DNA of 64,000 bases, taken from the NCBI GenBank assembly GCA_017464425.1, contig JAFUDX010000032.1:152599-216598 (forward strand). Direction: 5' to 3'. How positions within the stretch are numbered: the first letter of the stretch is position 1; every line of letters starts with the position of its first letter. The position numbers were made by a program, and so were the translations under genes. Below, one piece after another: positions 16,797 through 24,936 of the stretch. This DNA is from Treponema sp. (GTDB lineage Bacteria; Spirochaetota; Spirochaetia; Treponematales; Treponemataceae). The notes beneath the pieces were generated by a model that was not told the DNA's origin, made no database searches, and was given only the letters and a program-made list of their open reading frames with translations.

Positions 16797-18257
16797 CTAT
16801 TTTAGCTGTAATTTTGCGTAAATGCTTGCCGAATTCACGAACTGAAACACATCGGGCACTTTTTTATAGAATGCCTGCTTTGTGTAGAATTCATCTTGGG
16901 CACCAATCCGTACAATTTTTGAAAGCGGAATCTCAAAGCTTGCATTAGCAACGCCAATCCATTCACAACCGCTTGAACTGCCAGGCAAATCGTCTTGAAG
17001 CTGCGCGTAATAATCATACATTCCGTTGCCCCGTACTGAAAGAGCGAAGGCTGTTCCTTTTTCTGTCAGGTAACGCACCTTTAAAATCGTCATAGGACCA
17101 GTTGTTATATTATAATTTCGCATACTGTCGTCTGAATCCGTGAGTACTCCCAATTTTCGGTGATAGTAGTAATAATCGGTCGTTCCCATTGCATTCCATG
17201 CGCCATGAAGCTGCCATTCAAGCACGGAATCTTTAAAACGCACGCGCTGTTTGATTGCAAGGCCTGGTCCGAGCGAGGTAAGTTCATAAAATTGGTGCCA
17301 ATCGAATTCATATTCCATGACAAGACCGAGCGTAGTATCGGTGTTTTCAGAAAATTGCGGAGCGCAGGCAAATAACATTCCGTTGCTCAAAATTCTGATG
17401 TCATACATGAGTTTTTCATCTAATTTTTCATAATTACATTTTGCGCCTTCGCCAGAGCCCTTTCCGATTGCGGCAGAATTTTCCAATTCAAATTGAGAAT
17501 ATGGGTCGTTTGAATCGTGACCGTACGGGTCATTGTACGCAACAAAAAGAGCTGGAGTAAAAAACACTGGATAAATTTCATTCTGAACATACGAATATGC
17601 GGAACTATTGATAATATTTGTGTATGTGCGTGCCGTTCCAACTCCGAATTTAAAACTCAATTCATGAATATTGTGCGTCGTCCCACGCGGCTTTTGCCGA
17701 GTCCAAAGCTGTGCCCACCAACGAGTGGGATTTATAACATGTCCCAAAATCTGCGAAATTTCGTCGGCATTCAAAGAAAGTCGGTACAGCATTTCGCCCA
17801 GTGCAAACGAACCGACGGTTGTGTACATCATATCGTTAATAGAAGGCGAATTCGTTTCGCATAAATACTCCCACATAGCAGAACCGAGCAAAGTCACTCC
17901 GAACGATTCGAGTTGATTGAGATTTGAACCACGCGAAACCTGATAGTAAATGCCGCCCTGATACGGGTGAAGCACGAAATTTGTCCAGTACCAGTCGCGG
18001 TCGTAGTCTAATTTACGTTCCCAAAAATGTCCCCACTCATCCCAGCTCGTTTGCGCCCATGCAGCACCAAGTATCCATCGGTTGTACGAAGAAAGAGCGA
18101 TATTAAAAAATAGCATGCCGCCGATTGCAACGAGTGGATGTTTTTCTCCGTCATTTTCGTGAAGAAAGCCAGAAGAAGAACTCGTAGCCGTCTCGGCAAA
18201 AAGCACCGAATTCGACAAAAAAAGCACAAGCAACACTGTTGAAACAATTCTTCTCAT
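16797..18257 (-). CDS. DUF3943-type outer membrane/periplasmic protein
   Basis: This 486-residue protein starts with a signal peptide (MRRIVSTVLLVLFLSNSVLFAE), so it is exported. The middle (about residues 50-180) matches the DUF3943 pattern, including HPYQGGIYYQVSRGSN and a WEYLCETNSPSINDM stretch. The C-terminal half alternates hydrophobic and polar residues with many aromatics, as in outer membrane beta-barrels. Function is unknown. I chose the ATG at 18257 because it begins the signal peptide. It sits 23 nt after the fabF-type ketosynthase gene, so it may have a role connected with a lipid product, for example in its placement in the outer membrane; this is inference. Confidence 0.8.
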   Translation of the reverse strand: MRRIVSTVLLVLFLSNSVLFAETATSSSSGFLHENDGEKHPLVAIGGMLFFNIALSSYNRWILGAAWAQTSWDEWGHFWERKLDYDRDWYWTNFVLHPYQGGIYYQVSRGSNLNQLESFGVTLLGSAMWEYLCETNSPSINDMMYTTVGSFALGEMLYRLSLNADEISQILGHVINPTRWWAQLWTRQKPRGTTHNIHELSFKFGVGTARTYTNIINSSAYSYVQNEIYPVFFTPALFVAYNDPYGHDSNDPYSQFELENSAAIGKGSGEGAKCNYEKLDEKLMYDIRILSNGMLFACAPQFSENTDTTLGLVMEYEFDWHQFYELTSLGPGLAIKQRVRFKDSVLEWQLHGAWNAMGTTDYYYYHRKLGVLTDSDDSMRNYNITTGPMTILKVRYLTEKGTAFALSVRGNGMYDYYAQLQDDLPGSSSGCEWIGVANASFEIPLSKIVRIGAQDEFYTKQAFYKKVPDVFQFVNSASIYAKLQLK

Positions 18258-18280
18258 TCGTAATTTCTCACTGCACACTG

Positions 18281-19540
18281 CTAACTGCGCACTTTTTTAA
18301 TGATGATGCACCCATTGTGACCGCCGAAGCCTAAGCTCGCGCTCGCCGCCACATTCACTTCGCATGAAATGCCTTTGTTCGGCGTGTAGTCCAAGTCACA
18401 GCCGCCTTCAATGTCGGGATTTTCAAGATTAATTGTGGGCGGAATGAAGCTTTCATTGATTGCCTTTACGCAGAACAGCGCCTCGATTGCGCCCGCAGCC
18501 CCAACCAAGTGCCCCGTCATGCTTTTTGTGGAAGAAATGTGCAATTTTCGCGCGTTTTCTTCACCCAGAGCGAGTTTGAGCATCGCCGTTTCGCCCGAAT
18601 CATTTGCATGAGTTGAAGTGCCGTGCGCGTTGTAGTATTGGATTTCGCTCGGTGCAATTCCCGCGTCTTCAAGAGCGAGTTTTACCGCCTTTGCCGCCCC
18701 GCTTCCGTCTTCGAGCGGAGCCGTAATGTGATAGCCGTCACAGCTAGAGCCGAATCCCGCCACTTCCGCGTAGATTTTTGCCCCGCGTGCTTTTGCGTGC
18801 TCGTATTCTTCGAGCATGAACATCGCCGAGCCTTCCGCCATAACGAATCCGTCGCGGTCGCGGTCAAACGGGCGGCTCGCTTTTTGCGGCTCATCGTTGA
18901 ATTTTGAGGCAAGTGCCTGCAATTTTATGAATGTGCCGATTGAAAACTCAGTGATTGCCGCTTCCGTGCCGCCTGCGAGCATCACATCGCAACGACCAGA
19001 GCGAATCAAATCGGTGGCAACGCCGAGAGAATCAGTGCCAGAAGCGCACGCCGTGTTGATTGTCCAAGAAAGCCCTTGAAAACCATAGTAAATGTTCACA
19101 TTCGCCGCCGCTTCGTTTGAAATCATAAAGGGTGTGGTAAGCGGGGGGATTCTGTCTGCGCCCGCTTCGATAAATTTTTTGTAGCCTGCGTCCGTTGCGT
19201 CCATGCCACCCAAGCAGCAGCCGACCATCACGCCCATTTTTTCGTTTTTGAGCGTTTCGCCCGTGTAGCCAGAATCCGCGATTGCCTGTGCGCTTGCCGC
19301 CAAGCAAAATTTTGAAAAGCGAGCCATTTTTCGCGTCGCCTTTGAATCGATTCCGTATTTTGTGATGTCAAAATCTTTGACTTCCGCCGCGACTTTTACA
19401 CTCAATCTTGACGGGTCAAACAGCGTGATATTCGTGATTCCGCACTTTCCGTTCTTGACGGCGTTCCATGCCTCATCAACCATATTTCCGACAGGCGAGA
19501 CAACGCCCAATCCCGTAATGACAACTCTTCGTCTGTTCAT
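18281..19540 (-). CDS. fabF: 3-oxoacyl-ACP synthase II (FabF-type ketosynthase)
   Basis: This 419-residue ketosynthase has an intact catalytic set: cysteine in NTACASGTDS, histidines in NAHGTSTHAND and MTGHLVGAAGA, and the C-terminal SLGFGGHNG loop. It condenses malonyl-ACP with acyl-ACP. The ATG at 19540 (AGGAAT upstream) fits the family start MNRRRVVITG. It is a stand-alone enzyme and the best candidate for the housekeeping FabF, in contrast to the KS-CLF fusion 4 kb downstream. Unusually it is grouped with DUF3943 and thrC and not with the ACP/KR/DH genes. Confidence 0.93.
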   Translation of the reverse strand: MNRRRVVITGLGVVSPVGNMVDEAWNAVKNGKCGITNITLFDPSRLSVKVAAEVKDFDITKYGIDSKATRKMARFSKFCLAASAQAIADSGYTGETLKNEKMGVMVGCCLGGMDATDAGYKKFIEAGADRIPPLTTPFMISNEAAANVNIYYGFQGLSWTINTACASGTDSLGVATDLIRSGRCDVMLAGGTEAAITEFSIGTFIKLQALASKFNDEPQKASRPFDRDRDGFVMAEGSAMFMLEEYEHAKARGAKIYAEVAGFGSSCDGYHITAPLEDGSGAAKAVKLALEDAGIAPSEIQYYNAHGTSTHANDSGETAMLKLALGEENARKLHISSTKSMTGHLVGAAGAIEALFCVKAINESFIPPTINLENPDIEGGCDLDYTPNKGISCEVNVAASASLGFGGHNGCIIIKKVRS

Positions 19541-19630
19541 ATTTATTCCTTTTTTATCCACAGATGCGCACAGATTATCACAGATTTCAAAAAATTAGAA
19601 GAGAGCATTCTGCATTTCTGATTCCTCTTC

Positions 19631-21016
19631 CTACACCTTGAATTTCGCGACCGCTTCACCGAGCGACTCGATGCTCTGCGTGTTTTTGTGGGTCATGTCG
19701 TTTACGGCGTTGATTGCTTTGTTTATGCCTTCGATGCCGATTGACATTTCTTCCATGCTCGAAGTGATTTCTTCGGTAATGCGCATGAGATTTTCCATTT
19801 TGACATTCGCCGTGACATCTTGAATTTGCTTGATTGCTTCAAGAATCTGCTCGCCACCCTCCGACTGCTCGTGCATGGCGTTCATAATCGTGAGTTCCTG
19901 CCGTGCGACCGCCTGCGTGAGCCGCCTCGATTGCCGCATTCATCGCCAGCATATTCGTTTGGCTTGCAATCGACTGAATGATTTTGCTCGCCTCCAACAG
20001 CGTGCCAGACTGCTCTTCGATTTTCTGAATTGACTCAACGGAAGAGGCGATGCTTGCCTTGCCAGCCTCAGATGAATTTTCAAGCGACTTGATGGTGTCG
20101 CCGTTCTTTTCGAGAATGCCCGTCACCCTGCGCAATATTCTGCATTGCCGAAACGCCCTTGTTCATTTCTTTGACAACGCCCTGAATAATAAAGAAGAGA
20201 ATGGCAAGAATTATGATTGCCGTCACAACAAAAGCCACCACCACGATGGCAAAAACGGCATCTGAAGCGGCGGTAATTTCCTTTTCCTTGACATTCAAGC
20301 CCAAAAAACAGACCTGCTCGGCATCTTCAACTTTAAACGGCTGATAATATTTGAGCGTATCGCCCCCCTTCATTTTTATGCATTCCGAACGGCTGGAGCG
20401 AATTCTTTGCGAGAGCAAATTGACCGTTTCCAAAATCAGAAAGAATCTGACCTTCATTTGAAGCATCGTAATCAACCGCAATAAGCCCGGAATTTGAAAC
20501 CAATGAAAGATAGCCCGAATCATACACCGTAACCTGCTTTAAAAGCGAAGAAAGCGTATCAAGCGACATATCAAGCCCGATAACGCCGATTGCCCGACCC
20601 GTCGAATCATGATTTTCAGTGTCGGGATATTCTGAATCAAGACCGTCAAGCGCGTTTGGCTCGTAGACAACCCAGGTATCGACAAATGTTTCGTTATCAA
20701 CAAGTGCCTGCCGCAAAACCTCGTTGACAAAATCGCGCCGCTGCTCAGGCGGAACGGCTTCAATTTGCTCGATGCTTGTTCTGAGGGCAGCACAGGTGGC
20801 ATATTCGTGCGCGACAATCGCTTTGGTGCTTTCGGCATAATACGAAGCCATTTCGTGAAGATAATTGTTTGAAATTGTGCGGAAACTGCCCGACACGCGC
20901 GTTACAATGAAGACTGAACAGAGCGTCAGCAAAGCGATAAGACACACGCCCGTAGTTAAAACCAGTTGCGTCCGGATACTCTTGAATCCGCGTTTTGTTT
21001 CAGAATTTTTGCTCAC
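19631..21016 (-). pseudogene. Degenerate methyl-accepting chemotaxis protein
   Basis: The region keeps the order of a chemoreceptor but not its frame. Bases 21016-20400 encode an N-terminal membrane helix (LVLTTGVCLIALLTLCSVFIV) and part of a periplasmic Cache-type sensor domain. The frame then shifts near 20385 to a second membrane helix region (AIVVVAFVVTAIIILAILFF), shifts again near 20130 into signalling-domain sequence (IASQTNMLAMNAAIEAAHAG), and again near 19930 into the C-terminal part ending KFKV at 19631. The HAMP domain and the conserved hairpin tip (GRGFAVVADEIRKLAE type) are missing, so there are deletions as well as frameshifts. It cannot make a working receptor unless the assembly is wrong here. 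Confidence 0.88.
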
Positions 21017-21132
21017 AGTGAACTCCTATGGTACATATTTTAGCAAAAAGACGATAGCCCTCTACTCATAGCAAAGTGTACACGGAAAAAGCAAATTAAG
21101 AAAGAAAAGATTCAGATAATTTTTAGTTATTT

Positions 21133-21600
21133 TTAATATTCCGTTTTGTCAGATTTTTCGTGCCACTGCTCAAAACAGCGGCTTGCCTCTCCGTGAAGCA
21201 AGTTTTCCATAGGAATGGAGCGTTGACTAAGCGGGAGCGGAATTTCTTTGTAGATAAAATCGTCGTCGAAGCCGATTTTTGCCGCGTCCGTGCGATTGTT
21301 CCCATAGTAAATTTTTGAAAGATGCGCCCAGTAAATCGCGCCTAAGCACATGGGACATGGCTCGCATGAAGTGAAAATTTCGTATTCAGAAAGATTGAAT
21401 GTGCCGAGTTTTTTGCACGCGGCACGAATCGCGCTCACTTCGGCATGAGCCGTGGGGTCGTTGTCGGAAGTAACGCGATTGCACCCCTCTGCAACGATTT
21501 CGCCGTTCTTAGCGATGACCGCCGCAAAAGGGCCGCCCCCGTTTTTCACATTTTCTTCGGAAAGGGCGATTGCCCGCTTCATGCATTCTTCGTTCGTCAT
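21133..21600 (-). CDS. Nucleoside/base deaminase, guanine deaminase-like
   Basis: This 155-residue protein is a member of the cytidine-deaminase fold with the zinc motifs HAEV (catalytic His and Glu) and PCPMC. The C-terminal segment with DDDFIYKEI and the overall length resemble the short bacterial guanine deaminases (GuaD of Bacillus type) more than the tRNA adenosine deaminase TadA, but a tRNA role cannot be excluded. The product of guanine deamination would be xanthine. I chose the ATG at 21600 because homology starts there. It follows the solute-binding lipoprotein gene by 12 nt and may share its transcript. Confidence 0.85.
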   Translation of the reverse strand: MTNEECMKRAIALSEENVKNGGGPFAAVIAKNGEIVAEGCNRVTSDNDPTAHAEVSAIRAACKKLGTFNLSEYEIFTSCEPCPMCLGAIYWAHLSKIYYGNNRTDAAKIGFDDDFIYKEIPLPLSQRSIPMENLLHGEASRCFEQWHEKSDKTEY

Positions 21601-21612
21601 AAGAACTACCAA

Positions 21613-23184
21613 TTATTCCTTTGAAACAACGATATTGTCATCCATGAGGAGATCATTTTCTTCGGCATAGAGAAGACAGCGGCGTTCCCAGTCTGCACCG
21701 CCCTGTCTATCAAATTCTTGAAGCCAGTCTTCCCAATCATCAAGATTCTTTCGTCCTGCAACGAAATCACGCACGCCTTCTTCGTAGAACGCTTTTAGCT
21801 CTTTTGAAATTCCAGGAATACTCACCGCGAGTGTCCAGGGGCATTTTTGCATTTCGCGCAACACTTTGAATGCACTCATTTCTTTGCCATTTTTTGAATA
21901 CCATGTTGGATAACGCGCCTGAAGTTCTGCATTACTGTTATAGAACACCAGATTGCGAAGCTGTAAAAGAGGAGCCGCTTTTTTTTGCGTATATGCAAAA
22001 CTAGGATCGGGCAAGCCTTCTATGGTGACATTTCCATCATCATCAAGCATGTAGTTTATTGCTTCTTCGCCATATGCCACCGTGATGTAGCCGTCAGTGC
22101 TCATCCATTCAAGAAGACGCGCAATGACGGGCAATTTTCCAAGTTCTTGAGCACGGCGAGAAACAGCGTATGTTCTGTAGCCAGTCGCATACGCACCGAC
22201 CGATGAATGGCCAGTGGGGCCTACCGGCGGATTGACTAAAATCCATTCACCATACGGAAATTTTTCATCAAAGTCTTTATAATTTGACTCCAACGCAAAC
22301 GCCGCATTCTGCTCGCGCATGATTCCAAATCGGCCGGCTTTCCATGCCGCACGGAATTCATTTTTTGTATATGTAGCCCAACCGGGATCAACCAATCGCT
22401 CTGCTACAATGCGGTGAACAAATTCCAACGCATTTTTATATTCTGGTTTGCGAATATTAAGTCCAGGATTTTTTTTGGTCGCATTGAATGTGCCTTCAAC
22501 GCCAAATGCTCCAAAGAATGGCGCAAATCGACAGCCTAAACCTTCCTCAACGGCACGAATATCGATGTATGCCCCGTATCCATAGGTATTCGGAATGCCG
22601 TCACCGTCAGGGTCACTGAATGTAAATGCCTTCATGACATTGTAAAAATCATCAAGCGTTACAGGAATATCAAGCCCCAGTTTGTCCAGCCAGTCTTTGC
22701 GAATCAAAACGCCTTCGTTGCGGTCGATTGAACCTGACTGAGAAAGTCCGTACGAAACACCGTCAAATGATGAAGACGCGATTGCAGTCGCATCATACAT
22801 TTGCTTGGTTCGTTCCGGCATTTGCGGATAGAGGGAATCAACATGAGTGACATAGTTTTCTTTTACGAGCGTTGTCAGCACATCTCGGTTGACCATGAAA
22901 ATATCAGGGAGCGAATTTGTCCGTGCTGCTTCCAAAATCATTTCTGCCTGCTCGTCTTTATTTGACGGAAGCGGAATGGCAGTAAGAGAAATACCCAAGT
23001 CCTTTTCAACATGGTCAATTAAAACGCTGTCTTCGGGAAGCGCGGCCGCATCACTTGTATACGGACCGTACCACAACTCGATTTTATTGAGTTCGCCGAT
23101 ACCTTCAATATCGATTCGCTGACAAGACACAAACAAAGTGACCGCGACAAGAGAGGAAAGAATACTGCTACCAAGTTTTTTCAT
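21613..23184 (-). CDS. Extracellular solute-binding lipoprotein (sugar ABC transporter type)
   Basis: This 523-residue protein starts with a lipoprotein signal peptide whose lipobox ends in LFVSC (Cys about residue 21), so it is membrane-anchored. The body resembles family 1 periplasmic binding proteins of the LipO/LplA group: an early ELWYGPYTSD strand, a conserved DIFMVNRD segment, and the RKDWLDKLGLDIPVTLDDFY block that defines that group. It contains a DPDGDGIPN motif that looks like a calcium-binding loop. Ligand is probably an oligosaccharide. The transporter membrane genes are not next to it, so it is an orphan binding protein. Confidence 0.87.
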   Translation of the reverse strand: MKKLGSSILSSLVAVTLFVSCQRIDIEGIGELNKIELWYGPYTSDAAALPEDSVLIDHVEKDLGISLTAIPLPSNKDEQAEMILEAARTNSLPDIFMVNRDVLTTLVKENYVTHVDSLYPQMPERTKQMYDATAIASSSFDGVSYGLSQSGSIDRNEGVLIRKDWLDKLGLDIPVTLDDFYNVMKAFTFSDPDGDGIPNTYGYGAYIDIRAVEEGLGCRFAPFFGAFGVEGTFNATKKNPGLNIRKPEYKNALEFVHRIVAERLVDPGWATYTKNEFRAAWKAGRFGIMREQNAAFALESNYKDFDEKFPYGEWILVNPPVGPTGHSSVGAYATGYRTYAVSRRAQELGKLPVIARLLEWMSTDGYITVAYGEEAINYMLDDDGNVTIEGLPDPSFAYTQKKAAPLLQLRNLVFYNSNAELQARYPTWYSKNGKEMSAFKVLREMQKCPWTLAVSIPGISKELKAFYEEGVRDFVAGRKNLDDWEDWLQEFDRQGGADWERRCLLYAEENDLLMDDNIVVSKE

Positions 23185-23289
23185 GAAAAAATCCTTTTAT
23201 TCTTTTTATTATCACCTAGAATTTCGATAAAATCAAGAATAATTGCCACACGGATTCGATTTTGCTAACGCAAAATCTTTCAAGCAAGT

Positions 23290-24564
23290 TTAGATTGAAT
23301 CCAACGCTTGCTTTAAATCGGCGATAATGTCTTCGGTTGCCTCGATTCCGCACGAAAAGCGAACCATATCGGGCGCGACTCCGCAGGCAACGAGTTCTTC
23401 GTCGGTGAGTTGTCGGTGCGTAGCCGAAGCCGGGTGAAGGACACAAGTGCGCGCGTCAGCGACATGGGTTGCAATCATCGCAAGCTTTAAGTGCTTCATG
23501 AATGTTTCCGCCGCTTTTCTGCCGCCTTTAATGCAAAAACTCACCACGCCACAAGTGCCGTTCGGCATGTATTTTTGCGCCAAGTCGTAATATTTGTTGC
23601 CTTTTAAGCCGGGGTAATTCACTGATTTGACATTCGGGTGATTCGCCAAGAATTCCGCCACTGCCAGGCCGTTCGCGCAGTGCTGCCTCATTCTGACGGG
23701 GAGCGACTCCAAGCCCAAATTGAGCAGGTAAGAATTCATCGGAGAGGGAACAGAGCCGAAGTCGCGCATGAGCTGAGCCGTGCATTTTGTGATGAACGCG
23801 CCTTCCTTGCCAAATTTTTCGGCATAGGTGATTCCGTGATAGCTTTCATCGGGAGTGCAAAGCCCCGGGAATTTTTCGGCATGAGCCATCCAGTCGAATT
23901 TTCCCGAATCGACGATACAGCCGCCGACCGTCGCGTCGTGACCGTCCATGTATTTTGTGGTGGAGTGAGTCACGATGTCCGCGCCCCATTCAAAAGGGCG
24001 GCAGTTAATCGGAGTGGCGAAAGTGTTGTCAACAATCAGCGGAACTCCGTTTTTGTGCGCGATTTTTGCCCACCGCTCGATGTCGAAAACCGTGAGCGCA
24101 GGATTTGCAATCGTCTCGCCGAATACGGCTTTTGTGTTCGGCTTGAACGCCGCTTGGATTTCCTCGTCGCTTGCGTCGGGCGAGATGAAAGTGAAATCAA
24201 CGCCCATTTTGCGCATGGTAACATTGAAGAGATTGAAAGTACCGCCGTAAATTGAGCTTGACGCAACGATGTGGTCGCCGTTCTGAGCGATGTTGAACGC
24301 CGCAAAAAAGTTCGCCGCCTGCCCGCTTGAAGTGAGCATTGCCGCGCTTCCGCCTTCAAGGGCGCAGATTTTGCCCGCCACCATGTCGTTTGTGGGATTC
24401 TGCAAGCGGGTGTAAAAATATCCGCTCGCTTCAAGGTCGAAGAGTTTCCCCATGTCCTCGCTTGTGTCGTATTTGAAAGTCGTTGACTGAATAATCGGAA
24501 TCATCCGTGATTCGCCGTTTTTGGGCGAATAGCCCGCGTGAATACATTTTGTTGCGTTTTCCAT
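23290..24564 (-). CDS. metY: O-acetylhomoserine aminocarboxypropyltransferase
   Basis: This 424-residue PLP enzyme belongs to the Cys/Met metabolism family. It joins O-acetylhomoserine with sulfide to give homocysteine. Visible marks are YTRLQNPT, the LTSSGQAAN cofactor loop, VDNTFATP, and the PLP lysine in THSTTKYMDGH. Length and the long C-terminal domain fit MetY more than MetB. I chose the ATG at 24564, preceded by AGAGG, over a longer frame that runs into an intergenic repeat. No SAM riboswitch or other leader could be recognised upstream. It stands alone in its transcript. Confidence 0.92.
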   Translation of the reverse strand: MENATKCIHAGYSPKNGESRMIPIIQSTTFKYDTSEDMGKLFDLEASGYFYTRLQNPTNDMVAGKICALEGGSAAMLTSSGQAANFFAAFNIAQNGDHIVASSSIYGGTFNLFNVTMRKMGVDFTFISPDASDEEIQAAFKPNTKAVFGETIANPALTVFDIERWAKIAHKNGVPLIVDNTFATPINCRPFEWGADIVTHSTTKYMDGHDATVGGCIVDSGKFDWMAHAEKFPGLCTPDESYHGITYAEKFGKEGAFITKCTAQLMRDFGSVPSPMNSYLLNLGLESLPVRMRQHCANGLAVAEFLANHPNVKSVNYPGLKGNKYYDLAQKYMPNGTCGVVSFCIKGGRKAAETFMKHLKLAMIATHVADARTCVLHPASATHRQLTDEELVACGVAPDMVRFSCGIEATEDIIADLKQALDSI

Positions 24565-24812
24565 TTTGTGTGCCTCTTGGGGATATTTTACGATAAAACG
24601 CAAATTTAATAAACCACAGATGTCACAGATTACACAGATTGATTTTTTTGACGCAGATAAACGCAGATGCACGCGGATTATTTTAAATTATACGTATTTC
24701 TTTCAGTACAAGACAGAAGCGGGAATACAGAACGCCACTCATAGGCTTGTATACCGAATTGACGACGAAGGTATTCTCCATATAGTTCAATGTAAAACAC
24801 ATTACCACAAAT
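24565..24812. other. Gene-free stretch between metY and the DGR, with CACAGAT-type repeats
   Basis: The part next to metY (24605-24680) holds short direct copies of CACAGAT and CGCAGAT units. The rest (24680-24812) carries an open frame on the minus strand that is continuous with an out-of-frame reading of the DGR target gene; it has no start of its own and I do not call it a gene. Confidence 0.5.
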
Positions 24813-24843
24813 AAAAAAATCGGCTTTCCTTTCGGAAAGCCGA
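24813..24843 (-). terminator. Terminator hairpin after the DGR target gene
   Basis: A perfect 10-bp stem (TCGGCTTTCC paired with GGAAAGCCGA, minus strand) closes a GAAA loop and is followed on the minus strand by seven T. The GAAA tetraloop is of the type found in the hairpins downstream of variable regions in studied DGRs, so it may have a second role besides termination. Confidence 0.88.
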
Positions 24844-24848
24844 CTGCA

Positions 24849-24897
24849 CCATTGCGGCAAAGCCGCAATGGCGGCCACCTTCGCTCTGCGAAGGTGG
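24849..24897 (-). promoter_or_regulatory. Tandem perfect hairpins downstream of the DGR variable region
   Basis: Two perfect 10-bp stem-loops with 3-nt loops sit at 24849-24871 and 24875-24897, between the target gene's stop (24937) and the terminator hairpin at 24813-24843. In the Bordetella phage DGR a hairpin just after the VR is needed for efficient target recognition; by analogy these may form cruciforms that help retrohoming. They have no T-run of their own. Confidence 0.75.
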
Positions 24898-24936
24898 TAA
24901 ATAGTTGAATAGTTAAATCCGCTCCACTTCGTTCCG

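Noticed and set aside
19553..19590. DnaA-box-like TTATCCACA near 19553 and 45948 as a replication origin
   Set aside because: Single copies inside the CACAGA repeat family, with no AT-rich unwinding region and no dnaA or dnaN gene nearby.
23638..24255. 205-codon plus-strand frame opposite metY
   Set aside because: Antisense shadow of a secure gene.
24565..24660. SAM riboswitch before metY
   Set aside because: No stem set or conserved core could be found; the region is short repeats.
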